The notes under the pieces: model-generated
Told to the model about the DNA's origin: nothing
What the model saw: only the letters and a program-made list of their open reading frames with translations
The model's database searches: none
Source of the DNA: G963663315 sp963668255
GTDB lineage: Bacteria; Pseudomonadota; Gammaproteobacteria; Arenicellales; Poriferihabitantaceae
Assembly (NCBI GenBank): GCA_965116595.1
Contig: OZ220708.1
Coordinates: 1,302,001-1,366,000, forward strand
DNA length: 64,000 nucleotides
Reading direction: 5' to 3'
Translations under genes and position numbers: made by a program
Shown: in pieces, positions 26,715-35,362 of the stretch
Layout: each line of letters opens with the position of its first letter
Numbering within the stretch: position 1 is the stretch's first letter

Positions 26715-27085
26715 ACATCAAACCTATTAAAACCGAAGAAGATTATGAAGCAGCTTTAGCGCGTGTTATGGAATTAATGGATGCAAAAGCAGATACTCCG
26801 GAAGGCGACGAGTTAGATATTTTAGGAACGCTTGTTGAGGTTTATGAATCCAGAAACTTTGCTATTGGCAAGCCGAATCCTGTTGAAGTCATTCGCTTTC
26901 GGATGGAGCAATACGGTCTTAAAGATAAAGATCTAGCGCCTTATATCGGTCGGTCGGGTCGAGTTTCGGAAGTGCTGAATTATCGTCGCAAATTAACATT
27001 GACCATGATTCGAAAGTTGCATGAAGGCTTGAATATCCCAACTGAAAGCCTGGTTCAGGATTATCCATTAAAAAACGTGCCTTGA
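26711..27085 (+). CDS. higA: HigA-type antitoxin with C-terminal HTH
   Basis: A 124-residue antitoxin. The N-terminal half (KPIKTEEDYEAALARVMELMDAKADTPEGDELDILGTLVEVYE) is the COG5499-type toxin-binding segment. The C-terminal Xre-like HTH runs about 60-115 (NPVEVIRFRMEQYGLKDKDLAPYIGRSGRVSEVLNYRRKLTLTMIRKL). It would neutralise HigB and bind the palindrome upstream of higB. The overlap with higB indicates coupled translation. Confidence 0.93.
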   Translation: MNIKPIKTEEDYEAALARVMELMDAKADTPEGDELDILGTLVEVYESRNFAIGKPNPVEVIRFRMEQYGLKDKDLAPYIGRSGRVSEVLNYRRKLTLTMIRKLHEGLNIPTESLVQDYPLKNVP

Positions 27086-27110
27086 CGGTATCTTCTTCCA
27101 TATTTTTTCG

Positions 27111-27533
27111 ATGCATCCAAAAGAGGGTTTTGTAATATTAAGGATAAACGCGAGTTGTTATCATTTAGTAGCACAACGCCTGGAGAAATTGGCTGGTCCA
27201 AATTGGATTAGACAAAGGATTCCACAAGCAATGCGCAAGCGTTGGATGGAGCGCCAGGAGGAAGACCGTGCCGATGGAAGGTCAGTCTATGCTGCTATCC
27301 AATACGCAGATTTCATGGACTTGGCTAACGTGATTATGCGACGCGACAATTGGAGAGAAGTATTTCAAGAAATTTTTCGAAACCCACACGATATTGCAGT
27401 GTCGCTTCAACGGCTGCACCCTATACGCAAGGCAGTCGCACATAGTCGTCCTCTTGGTCGCGCCGATGTCTTAACTTTGGTTAGCGAAGCAACTCGCATT
27501 TTCCATGCCTTGGGAATGAGAGTTCTACACTAA
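27111..27533 (+). CDS. Swt1-type HEPN domain protein
   Basis: A 140-residue protein that is almost entirely one Swt1-like HEPN domain. YADFMDLANVIMRRDNWREVFQEIF is followed by LQRLHPIRKAVAHSRPLGRADV. Arg106 and His111 form the Rx4H motif that supplies the RNase active site in many HEPN proteins. In characterised families HEPN domains act as toxins or effectors, but Swt1-type versions are mostly found as parts of larger proteins. It could therefore be a stand-alone effector or the remnant of a longer gene. It starts 26 bases after higA in the same direction and may be read from the same promoter. Confidence 0.8.
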   Translation: MHPKEGFVILRINASCYHLVAQRLEKLAGPNWIRQRIPQAMRKRWMERQEEDRADGRSVYAAIQYADFMDLANVIMRRDNWREVFQEIFRNPHDIAVSLQRLHPIRKAVAHSRPLGRADVLTLVSEATRIFHALGMRVLH

Positions 27534-27934
27534 TCTTGCTGCGGTTGCATTTCATCATCTCAGCAATGATGGCTCTGGTCTGTTCTGCCGTCTTCACGAG
27601 GTACCCATAGGCAAGCCCTGGAAAGCTTCAACTATGAACATCGGCATTGATTGAGGTCGCAATCTTTTTTACGAAGGGAGAGCAGATTTGGGGTGCGCTG
27701 TATTGCCTTCTCCAATAGTAAAATCTGCTCGGATTGAAGTGTAATGACCTTGATGGACAGTTCAACTAAGCGACCCTTTGGTTTTTCTCATATTCCACTG
27801 GCGGGTGCAACCAATCCACTATATTACAGAGGACGCAGGAAGCACCATTTGCATTATTCACTCTACAAACAGGCACCCATTGGCTTACACTCGCAGGTAT
27901 GAGAGATACCGGCTTACATTAGGCGGGTGGACTG
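27534..27934. other. 401-base gap between the HEPN gene and hsdR
   Basis: No convincing gene is seen. The short frame at 27778-27984 has poor composition and overlaps the hsdR start. The segment is AT-richer than the hsd operon and contains a symmetrical motif just before hsdR (see 27882-27918). Confidence 0.6.
27882..27918 (+). promoter_or_regulatory. symmetrical repeat motif upstream of hsdR, possible operator
   Basis: A GGTAT/ATACC inverted repeat (27896-27900 and 27906-27910) is bracketed by two direct copies of GGCTTACA (27882-27889 and 27911-27918). The arrangement ends 16 bases before the hsdR ATG. It could bind a regulator of the restriction operon. No controller-protein gene is adjacent, so the binding partner is unknown. 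Confidence 0.4.
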
Positions 27935-30700
27935 ATGTCAAACGCCAACCAGACACCCGAACAGGCGGCGCGGGATGTTATTGACGCGAAACTGTCGCAG
28001 GCAGGCTGGACCGTTCAGGACAAGGACAGGATTGACTTTAATGCCTCTGCCGGGATTGCCGTTCGTGAGTACCAGACGGATGTCGGCCCTTCTGACTATG
28101 TTCTTTTTATCGACAAGAAACCCGTCGGCGTGATTGAAGCCAAGCCAGAGCATTGGGCCCAGAAGATCACAACCGTCGAGAGTCAGTCCGGCGCCTATGC
28201 CGGCGCCAGACTGAAGTGGGTGAACAACAGCGAACCCCTGCCATTCATTTACGAGAGTACCGCCGTGTTGACCCGCTTCACAGACGGTCGCGACCCCAAA
28301 CCCCGCTCCCGGGAGATATTCAACTTCCCCCGGCCGGAGACGATGCGGAACTGGCTTGCCCAGCCGACCTCTCTCCGCTCACGGTTCCAGGCATTGCCGA
28401 ACCTGGATACTCAGGGGCTGAGGGATTGCCAGATTGATGCCATCAAGAAGCTGGAAGCATCCTTCAAGGATAATCGTCCGCGTGCGCTCATCCAGATGGC
28501 AACCGGTTCCGGCAAGACCTGGACGGCCATCACTGCGATCTACCGATTGCTCAAACACGTGGATGCCAGGCGGGTTCTCTTTCTGGTCGATACCCGGAAT
28601 CTGGGCGAACAGGCCGAGCAGGAATTCATGGCTTACGTACCCAATGACGACAACCGCAAATTCACCGAGCTCTACAACGTACAACGCCTGAAATCATCCT
28701 TCGTCGCCCAGGACAGTCAAGTCTGCATCAGCACCATCCAGCGTATGTATTCGCTCCTTAAATGTAGTGAAATGGATGAAGCCGCCGAGCAAATCAATCC
28801 AGCCGAACTGGTTCAGCCAAAAGAGCCGATGCCGGTTGCCTATAACGAACGGATTGTGCCTGAGTTTTTCGACTTCATTATTATCGACGAATGTCATCGC
28901 TCGATATACAACATCTGGCGGCAGGTTCTGGAGTATTTCGACGCCTTTCTCATTGGCTTGACCGCGACGCCGGACAACCGCACTTATGGGTTCTTCAGGA
29001 AAAACATCGTCAGCGAATACGGCCATGAGCAGGCCGTTGCCGACGGCGTCAATGTCGGTAACGAGATTTATCTGATTGATACGGAGATCACCAGTCAGGG
29101 CGGCGAAATTGCGGAGGGTCAACTGATCGAGAAACGCGAACGCCAGACGCGGAAGAAACGCTGGGAAACGCAGGACGAGGATGAAAGTTATTCTTCCCGG
29201 CAACTGGACCGCGATGTCGTCAATCCGGACCAGATTCGTACCGTGATCAAAACCTTCCGCGACAAGCTGCCGGAGATTTTTCCGGGTCGTCGAGAAGTAC
29301 CGAAGACACTGGTTTTCGCCAAAACCGACAGCCATGCCGACGACATTATCCAGATCGTGCGGGAGGAGTTTGGCGAAGGCAATGAATTTTGCAAGAAGGT
29401 GACCTACAGGACCGTAGAAGACCCGAAATCCGTCCTTGCCCAGTTCCGCAATGACTATTACCCGCGCATCGCCGTGACCGTGGATATGATTGCGACGGGC
29501 ACCGATGTCAAACCCATTGAATGTCTGCTTTTCATGCGTGACGTGCGGAGCCGCAATTATTTCGAGCAAATGAAGGGGCGCGGTACTCGTACCTTTGAAC
29601 ACGATGATCTTCGGAAGGTCTCACCCTCCGCGACCAGTGGCAAGACGCATTATGTAATTGTGGACGCGGTCGGTGTCACCCGGTCACTCAAGACCGCCAG
29701 CCAACCACTCATCACCAAACCTGCGGCGCCGCTCAAGGATTTGGCCATGGGTGTGATGATGGGGGCCTGCGACGAAGACACCGTGAGTTCGCTGGCCGGT
29801 CGCCTTGCTCGTCTCAACCAGCAACTCGACCAGACAGATAAAGACCGAATCAAGGAGCAGGCGGGAGGTATTGAACTCACCGGAATCGCAGGCAATCTGC
29901 TGGCCGCCATTGACCTTGACCGCATTGATGAGAAAGCGCGTGAGATTGAAGCCCTGCCTGATGACTCACAGCCGAAGCCAGAAACCTGTAGAATGGCGCA
30001 GGAGCAGTTGGTCGCCGATGCCGCCAGTGTCTTCAACGGTGAACTGATCGAGTTAATCGATTCCATCCGCCGCAACAAGGAACAGACCGTTGACCATGAT
30101 AGTCTGGATACATTGTCCCGCGCCGAATGGGCGGGCGATTCTCATGAGAACGCGGAAGCCATGGCGCAAGACTTTCGGCAATATCTGGAAGCTCATCGAG
30201 ACGAAATTGAGGCTTTGACGATTTTCTACGACCAACCACATCGGCGCCGGGATTTGACTTACGCCATGATCCGGGAGTTGTGCGACAGACTCAGGAAAGA
30301 TCAGCCGCGTTTGTCCCCTTTCAAAGTCTGGCGGGCTTATGCCCTGCTGGATAACTATCAGGGCAGCCAACCGGAAAAAGAATTGATCTCGCTGGTATCT
30401 CTGGTTCGGCGCGTCTGCGGCATGGACGCCAAGCTGTCATCTTATCGAGATACCGCGCGGCGCAATTTCCAGAACTGGATCATGAAATATCACAGTGGCA
30501 GTGGGGAGAAATTCAACGAAGAGCAGATGGAATGGTTGCGGATGATCCGTGAACACATCATCAATTCCTTTCATCTGGAGAGGGACGACCTGGAATTGGC
30601 CCCGTTCGATAGCAAGGGCGGCTTAGGCCAGATGTACAACCTCTTCGGCGATCAGATGGACGATGTGATTGACGAATTGAATGAGGCGTTGGCGGCGTGA
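27935..30700 (+). CDS. hsdR: type I restriction enzyme, R (motor/nuclease) subunit
   Basis: A 921-residue HsdR. The N-terminal PD-(D/E)XK nuclease has Asp54 in SDYVLFI and GVIEAKPE with Glu68-x-Lys70. The SF2 motor carries Walker A MATGSGKTW (188-196), IIIDECHRS (DEAH-type box), LTATP, then FAKTDSHADDI and a motif VI region ending EQMKGRGTRT. The helical C-terminal part would contact HsdM. The DECH box and length resemble the EcoEI-like (type IB) group. It translocates DNA with ATP and cleaves unmodified DNA. The stop overlaps hsdS by 4 bases. Confidence 0.95.
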   Translation: MSNANQTPEQAARDVIDAKLSQAGWTVQDKDRIDFNASAGIAVREYQTDVGPSDYVLFIDKKPVGVIEAKPEHWAQKITTVESQSGAYAGARLKWVNNSEPLPFIYESTAVLTRFTDGRDPKPRSREIFNFPRPETMRNWLAQPTSLRSRFQALPNLDTQGLRDCQIDAIKKLEASFKDNRPRALIQMATGSGKTWTAITAIYRLLKHVDARRVLFLVDTRNLGEQAEQEFMAYVPNDDNRKFTELYNVQRLKSSFVAQDSQVCISTIQRMYSLLKCSEMDEAAEQINPAELVQPKEPMPVAYNERIVPEFFDFIIIDECHRSIYNIWRQVLEYFDAFLIGLTATPDNRTYGFFRKNIVSEYGHEQAVADGVNVGNEIYLIDTEITSQGGEIAEGQLIEKRERQTRKKRWETQDEDESYSSRQLDRDVVNPDQIRTVIKTFRDKLPEIFPGRREVPKTLVFAKTDSHADDIIQIVREEFGEGNEFCKKVTYRTVEDPKSVLAQFRNDYYPRIAVTVDMIATGTDVKPIECLLFMRDVRSRNYFEQMKGRGTRTFEHDDLRKVSPSATSGKTHYVIVDAVGVTRSLKTASQPLITKPAAPLKDLAMGVMMGACDEDTVSSLAGRLARLNQQLDQTDKDRIKEQAGGIELTGIAGNLLAAIDLDRIDEKAREIEALPDDSQPKPETCRMAQEQLVADAASVFNGELIELIDSIRRNKEQTVDHDSLDTLSRAEWAGDSHENAEAMAQDFRQYLEAHRDEIEALTIFYDQPHRRRDLTYAMIRELCDRLRKDQPRLSPFKVWRAYALLDNYQGSQPEKELISLVSLVRRVCGMDAKLSSYRDTARRNFQNWIMKYHSGSGEKFNEEQMEWLRMIREHIINSFHLERDDLELAPFDSKGGLGQMYNLFGDQMDDVIDELNEALAA

Positions 30701-32229
30701 ACGAAATCGAAGTCCTTCCAAAGGGATGGGCGCGTTGTAAACTCCCCGATATCGCACACATTGTAATGGGGCAATCCCCAGATTCAAAAACCTATAACCA
30801 TAATGGTGATGGACTCCCTTTCTTCCAGGGGAAGGCAGAGTTTGGTGATTTATTCCCAACTATCAATCTGTACTGTTCTCAGCCCAACAAGATCGCCAGG
30901 CAAGGCGCAACCCTCCTGTCGGTTAGAGCTCCAGTTGGGCCGACCAATCTCGCAAAGCACGAGTGTTGCATTGGTCGTGGTTTAGCAGCATTTCATCCCT
31001 GTGGAGGGATTGAGCCGAAATTCCTGTTGTACTTCTTTAGGAATATGGAACCCGTACTGTCGAATGAAGGGACAGGCTCAACATTCAAGGCTGTTACCAA
31101 GGGATTCGTTGAGGGTCTCGAATGCAATCTACCACCGCTACCCGAACAACACCGAATCGTCGCCAAAATCGAGGAGTTGTTTTCCGAACTCGACAAGGGT
31201 GTTGAAAGTCTGGAAAAAGTGTGGGAACAACTAAAGGTATACCGTCAGGCTGTGCTCAAACACGCATTCGAAGGCAAGCTCACCGCCAAGTGGCGGGAAG
31301 AAAATCGAGACAAGCTTGAAAAGCCAGAGCAGTTACTCGCCCGTATCAAACGCGAACGAGAGGTACGATACGAACAACAACTCGAAGATTGGAGGAGTGC
31401 TGTCAAGACTTGGGAGGGAAGCGGCAAATTGGGCAAGAAGCCAACAAAGCCGAAAAAGCTACCAGAAATAGCTGATATTCCCTGCAATGTGATTGCAAAA
31501 TTGCCAAAGCTACCGAAATCGTGGGTATGGGAAAAACTTGGATGGTTGACCTGTGGGGTGCAGTACGGCACATCCACAAAATCTGTGGCGGTGGGCAAGG
31601 TACCTGTACTTCGCATGGGAAATATCCAAAACGCACAGTTTGATTGGACGGACCTTGTCTACACATCAGACAATGACGAGGTCGCGGAATATTTGCTGTA
31701 CGATGGGGATGTCCTGTTCAACCGAACTAATAGTCCCGAATTGGTTGGTAAAACCGCAATATATAAAGGCGGACTCCCGGCTATTTTTGCCGGTTACCTT
31801 ATCCGAGTGAATCACAACCGGACGATTGCAAACGGCCAATATGTGAATCTATTTCTCAACTCACAAGTTGCCCGACAGCACGGCAACAGTGTCAAGACCG
31901 ACGGCGTTAACCAGTCGAACATTAACGGTGTTAAACTTTCAAACTACCCTTTCCCGCACTGTACGATTGAAGAACAGCGTGTAGTCGTCAGCGTGCTTGA
32001 GAAGACGCTGTCACTCGTTGATGAGACGGAAGCGGGAATCAGTCAAGATCTTCAGAAAGCTAACGTCCTCCGCCAATCAATTCTGAAGCAAGCCTTTTCC
32101 GGTAAACTCGTCGCACAAGACCCGAATGACGAGCCTGCATCTGTGTTGCTCGAACGGATCAAGGCGGAAAAAGGAGCTCAATCCCATACTACCGCCAACT
32201 CCAAAAGGCACCGCCACGCGACAATATGA
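30697..32229 (+). CDS. hsdS: type I restriction enzyme, S (specificity) subunit
   Basis: A 510-residue HsdS with two target-recognition domains. TRD1 starts LPKGWARCKLPDIAHIVMGQSP. A central conserved region, LPPLPEQHRIVAKIEELFSELDKGVESL, leads into a coiled coil. TRD2 starts LPKSWVWEKLGWLTCGVQYG and ends with the second conserved block, IEEQRVVVSVLEKTLSLVDETEAGI, and a second helix. It sets the recognition sequence for both methylation and restriction. The GTG start at 30697 overlaps hsdR and the stop overlaps the AlbA/ATPase gene by 4 bases. The two TRDs look intact and dissimilar, implying a bipartite asymmetric target. Confidence 0.95.
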   Translation: MNEIEVLPKGWARCKLPDIAHIVMGQSPDSKTYNHNGDGLPFFQGKAEFGDLFPTINLYCSQPNKIARQGATLLSVRAPVGPTNLAKHECCIGRGLAAFHPCGGIEPKFLLYFFRNMEPVLSNEGTGSTFKAVTKGFVEGLECNLPPLPEQHRIVAKIEELFSELDKGVESLEKVWEQLKVYRQAVLKHAFEGKLTAKWREENRDKLEKPEQLLARIKREREVRYEQQLEDWRSAVKTWEGSGKLGKKPTKPKKLPEIADIPCNVIAKLPKLPKSWVWEKLGWLTCGVQYGTSTKSVAVGKVPVLRMGNIQNAQFDWTDLVYTSDNDEVAEYLLYDGDVLFNRTNSPELVGKTAIYKGGLPAIFAGYLIRVNHNRTIANGQYVNLFLNSQVARQHGNSVKTDGVNQSNINGVKLSNYPFPHCTIEEQRVVVSVLEKTLSLVDETEAGISQDLQKANVLRQSILKQAFSGKLVAQDPNDEPASVLLERIKAEKGAQSHTTANSKRHRHATI

Positions 32230-33824
32230 CCGGAAAACTCCCCATCAACATCGACGACCTGCTGATGCAGCGAACCATTGAAGGCGAGCGCATAGAGTAC
32301 AAGGCCGGTTGGAACCCGGCGAGCGTGTTGCGCACTATCTGCGCGTTCGCTAATGACTTTCACAATCTCGGCGGTGGTTATATCGTTTTGGGTGTCGAGG
32401 AGCGCAACGGACGCCCTGTACTGCCCCCGAAAGGATTAGACCCGGAGCAGGTCAATTCGATACAACAGGAATTGCTGGAACTCGGATATTCTTCCATACA
32501 ACCTTATTATCATCCGATTTCCGGGATATACGACATTGAAGGGCGGACTATCCTTGTACTTTGGGCGCCGGGCGGTGAAACCCGTCCATACAAGGCCAGA
32601 ATCAGTCTGGCGAAAGGAACGCCGCCGCAATGGGCCTGGTTCATCCGTAAACACAGCAGTACCGTCCGCGCCAAAGGCGAGGACGAACGCGAACTACTCA
32701 GCCTCGCCGCAACCGTTCCATTCGACGACCGCTATCATCAGGCCGCGTCTTTGGGAGATCTGTCTTTACGGCTTATCGAACAGTTTCTTCGTGAGGTGGG
32801 CAGCGACCTGGCGGGGGAAACTTCTCTTTCCATGGAAGATTTGGGTCGGCGTATGAATCTGGTTGGCGGACCTTCGGAAGCGCCTTTCCCCAAGAATATC
32901 GGATTGCTGTTCTTCAACGACCGACCACATGATTTCTTTCCGGTCACCCAAATTGATGTCGTATGGTTTCCTGATGGTCCAGGGGGCGATCAATTTGAAG
33001 AGAAGGAATTCCGCGGACCACTGTGGATCATCCTGCGCGATGCAATCAGTTTCATTGAACGAAACTATTTGAAGGAAACCGTCATCAAACATTCGCACAA
33101 GCCGGAAGCGGAACGATTCTGGAATTTCCCCATCGAAGCCATCGAAGAAGCGTTAGTCAACGCCATCTATCACCGCTCCTATGAGGAACGGGAGCCAGTG
33201 GAGGTACGTATCACTCCGGAAGAACTGGTAATCCTCAGTTTTCCTGGCCCTGACCGTTCCATCCAGATGGAGGATTTTCACAAGGGGCAGGCGGTTAGTC
33301 GTCGCTATCGTAATCGTCGGATTGGTGATTTCCTCAAAGAACTGGACCTGGCCGAAGGGCGATCAACGGGCGTACCGAAGATCCTTCGAGCCATGCGAAA
33401 GAACGGCTCCCCGGATCCGGTATTTGAAAGTGATGAAGACCGTACCTGGTTTCTGGTCCGGCTTCCGATACATGAGCGGGTATGCCCGGAGCCATCCGAG
33501 CAAGATACCGAGCAAGATACCGGGCAAGGTACCCCACAAGGTACCGGGCAAGATACCGGGCAAGATACCGGGCAAGTTCCCCGTCATGTCCAGCAACTGG
33601 TTGTTGCCCTTACCGGAGAGTTGAGCCGCGCGGAATTACAAGCTGCCTTGAGTTTGGCTCACCGGGACCACTTTGTCACCGCCTATCTACGGCCCGCCCT
33701 CGAATCCGGGCTGATCGAAATGACGCTCCCCGACAAGCCAACCAGTCGAAACCAGCGTTATCGACGCACGGCGGCCGGGCATGCCCTGGCGCAACAAACC
33801 ATAGACGAGGACACTGCCACATGA
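32226..33824 (+). CDS. AlbA_2 / GHKL-ATPase (COG2865-like) protein inside the hsd operon
   Basis: A 532-residue protein of the putative DNA-binding, ATP-binding group. The N-terminal AlbA_2 (Schlafen-like) domain has TIEGERIEYKAGW and GGGYIVLGVEE. The C-terminal half has the GHKL-like ATPase features AIEEALVNAIYHRSYEEREP (N box) and LVILSFPGP. A Gln/Asp/Thr/Gly repeat linker (about 425-452) leads to a winged-helix-like end. The family is widespread and often linked to restriction and other defence loci; its function is not settled. 4-base overlaps with hsdS and hsdM tie it to the restriction operon, so it may regulate or modify that system. Confidence 0.85.
   Translation: MTGKLPINIDDLLMQRTIEGERIEYKAGWNPASVLRTICAFANDFHNLGGGYIVLGVEERNGRPVLPPKGLDPEQVNSIQQELLELGYSSIQPYYHPISGIYDIEGRTILVLWAPGGETRPYKARISLAKGTPPQWAWFIRKHSSTVRAKGEDERELLSLAATVPFDDRYHQAASLGDLSLRLIEQFLREVGSDLAGETSLSMEDLGRRMNLVGGPSEAPFPKNIGLLFFNDRPHDFFPVTQIDVVWFPDGPGGDQFEEKEFRGPLWIILRDAISFIERNYLKETVIKHSHKPEAERFWNFPIEAIEEALVNAIYHRSYEEREPVEVRITPEELVILSFPGPDRSIQMEDFHKGQAVSRRYRNRRIGDFLKELDLAEGRSTGVPKILRAMRKNGSPDPVFESDEDRTWFLVRLPIHERVCPEPSEQDTEQDTGQGTPQGTGQDTGQDTGQVPRHVQQLVVALTGELSRAELQAALSLAHRDHFVTAYLRPALESGLIEMTLPDKPTSRNQRYRRTAAGHALAQQTIDEDTAT
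33498..33581 (+). repeat. seven 12-bp tandem units in the AlbA/ATPase gene
   Basis: Seven in-frame 12-bp units of the type GGGCAAGATACC run from 33498. They encode EQDT, EQDT, GQGT, PQGT, GQDT, GQDT and a final GQVP. Comparable Thr/Gln-rich repeat linkers occur in other members of this protein group. Unit loss or gain keeps the frame, so it would alter linker length rather than switch the gene off. Confidence 0.9.
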
Positions 33825-35302
33825 ACACCGCCCCCATCGTCTCCAAAGTCTGGAGTTTTTGCACCACCCTGCGTGATGACGGGATCGGCTATGGTGATTA
33901 TCTGGAGCAGCTCACTTACCTGATCTTCCTGAAGATGGCGGATGAGTACTCCAGGCCGCCTCACAACCGGGATGTCGACCTCCCGGAAGAATACAACTGG
34001 CAGAGCCTGCGGTCGAAGAAGGGCGCGGAACTCGAAGGCCATTATATTGCCCTGCTTCGTGAGCTCGGAACCAGGCCGGGCATGTTGGGGCAAATCTTCA
34101 CCAAAGCCCAGAACAAGGTCCAGGACCCGGCCAAGCTGTATCGCCTCATTGACATGATCAACGAAACCGAATGGGTCACAATGGGCGCTGACATCAAGGG
34201 CGATATCTATGAGGGCTTGCTGGAGAAAAATGCCGAGGATACGAAATCCGGCGCCGGGCAGTATTTCACGCCGCGCGCCCTCATCCGCGCCATGGTCGAA
34301 TGTGTGCGGCCCGAACCCGGCAAGCTGATCGCTGACCCGGCCTGTGGTACTGGCGGTTTCTTTCTTGCAGCCTACGACTTCATGACTGATCCGGACAACT
34401 TCAGTCTCGACAGGGAGCAGAAAGAGTTTCTGAAACACGAGGCATTTCATGGTAATGAGATTGTCGCCAACACACGCCGCCTGTGCCTGATGAACATGTT
34501 CCTGCACAACATCGGTGAAATTGAGGGAGGGGCGCCCATATCACCGAATGACTCGCTGGTGGCTGACGCCGGCAAGCGCTTCGACTATGTGCTTGCGAAT
34601 CCGCCTTTCGGCAAGAAAAGCTCCATGAGCTTTACGAACGAGGAAGGCGAGCAGGAAAAGGACGATCTGACCTACAACCGGCAGGATTTCTGGGCGACCA
34701 CATCCAACAAACAACTCAATTTCGTGCAACATATTCGCACGATGCTGAAAACTACCGGCCGCGCCGCCGTTGTCGTACCGGACAATGTACTGTTTGAAGG
34801 TGGCGCCGGTGAGACGATCCGACAAAAGCTGCTGGAAAATACCGACCTGCATACCATTCTGCGTCTTCCAACCGGCGTATTCTACGCGCAAGGGGTCAAG
34901 GCCAATGTGATCTTTTTCGACAACCGCGAGGCCAGCCCGAACCCCTGGACCAAACAGGTCTGGTACTACGACTACCGCACCAACATTCATCACACGTTGA
35001 AGAAAAAACCGATGCGGTATGAGAATCTGTCGGATTTCGTCCACTGCTACAATCCGTCGAATCGACACCAGCGCAAGGCAACCTGGAGCGAGACGGATTC
35101 ACCGCAAGGGCGCTGGCGCAGCTACAGCATTGATGAGATAAAAGCCCGCGACAAGACCAGTCTCGACATCTTCTGGCTCAAGGACCAGAGCCTGACTGAC
35201 CTGGATAATCTGCCTGAACCCGATGTTCTTGCCGAAGAGATCATTGAGAATCTGGAGGCTGGCCTCAGCAGCTTCCGTGAGGTACTTGCCCGGTTAAAGT
35301 AG
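33821..35302 (+). CDS. hsdM: type I restriction enzyme, M (methyltransferase) subunit
   Basis: A 493-residue N6-adenine DNA methyltransferase. The helical HsdM N-terminus (VWSFCTTLRDDGIGYGDYLEQLTYLIFLKMADE) precedes AGQYFTPRALIRAM. The SAM motif is ADPACGTGGFF (171-181) and the catalytic NPPF is at 260-263 (VLANPPFGKK). The C-terminal segment (DIFWLKDQSLTDLDNLPEPD) matches the HsdM tail. The start ATG at 33821 overlaps the previous stop by 4 bases. A longer frame to 33482 is only a shadow of the preceding gene. With HsdS it methylates host DNA and with HsdR it forms the restriction complex. Confidence 0.95.
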   Translation: MNTAPIVSKVWSFCTTLRDDGIGYGDYLEQLTYLIFLKMADEYSRPPHNRDVDLPEEYNWQSLRSKKGAELEGHYIALLRELGTRPGMLGQIFTKAQNKVQDPAKLYRLIDMINETEWVTMGADIKGDIYEGLLEKNAEDTKSGAGQYFTPRALIRAMVECVRPEPGKLIADPACGTGGFFLAAYDFMTDPDNFSLDREQKEFLKHEAFHGNEIVANTRRLCLMNMFLHNIGEIEGGAPISPNDSLVADAGKRFDYVLANPPFGKKSSMSFTNEEGEQEKDDLTYNRQDFWATTSNKQLNFVQHIRTMLKTTGRAAVVVPDNVLFEGGAGETIRQKLLENTDLHTILRLPTGVFYAQGVKANVIFFDNREASPNPWTKQVWYYDYRTNIHHTLKKKPMRYENLSDFVHCYNPSNRHQRKATWSETDSPQGRWRSYSIDEIKARDKTSLDIFWLKDQSLTDLDNLPEPDVLAEEIIENLEAGLSSFREVLARLK

Positions 35303-35318
35303 TTAGAATAATTGACTT

Positions 35319-35354
35319 ATTACATCATTGAGTAAAATTACTCAATGATGTAAT
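35319..35354. repeat. perfect 16-bp palindrome with AAAT loop
   Basis: ATTACATCATTGAGTA (35319-35334) pairs without mismatch with TACTCAATGATGTAAT (35339-35354). It starts 16 bases after the hsdM stop and ends 8 bases before the ATPase ATG. It shares TACTCAATGATGTAA with the palindrome at 25579-25593. It may terminate the hsd transcript, act as an operator for the ATPase/STAND pair, or mark a module junction. Confidence 0.9.
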
Positions 35355-35362
35355 ATCAGTGA

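Noticed and set aside
27778..27984. ORF of 68 residues before hsdR
   Set aside because: Overlaps the hsdR start and has an improbable composition; the region looks like regulatory DNA.
33498..33581. CRISPR-like array
   Set aside because: The units are 12 bp, contiguous, without spacers, and lie in frame within a protein gene. No CRISPR array was seen anywhere in the window.
33482..33820. N-terminal extension of hsdM
   Set aside because: It is the arginine-rich shadow of the 12-bp repeats and the AlbA/ATPase gene; the ATG at 33821 matches the HsdM N-terminus and overlaps the previous stop.
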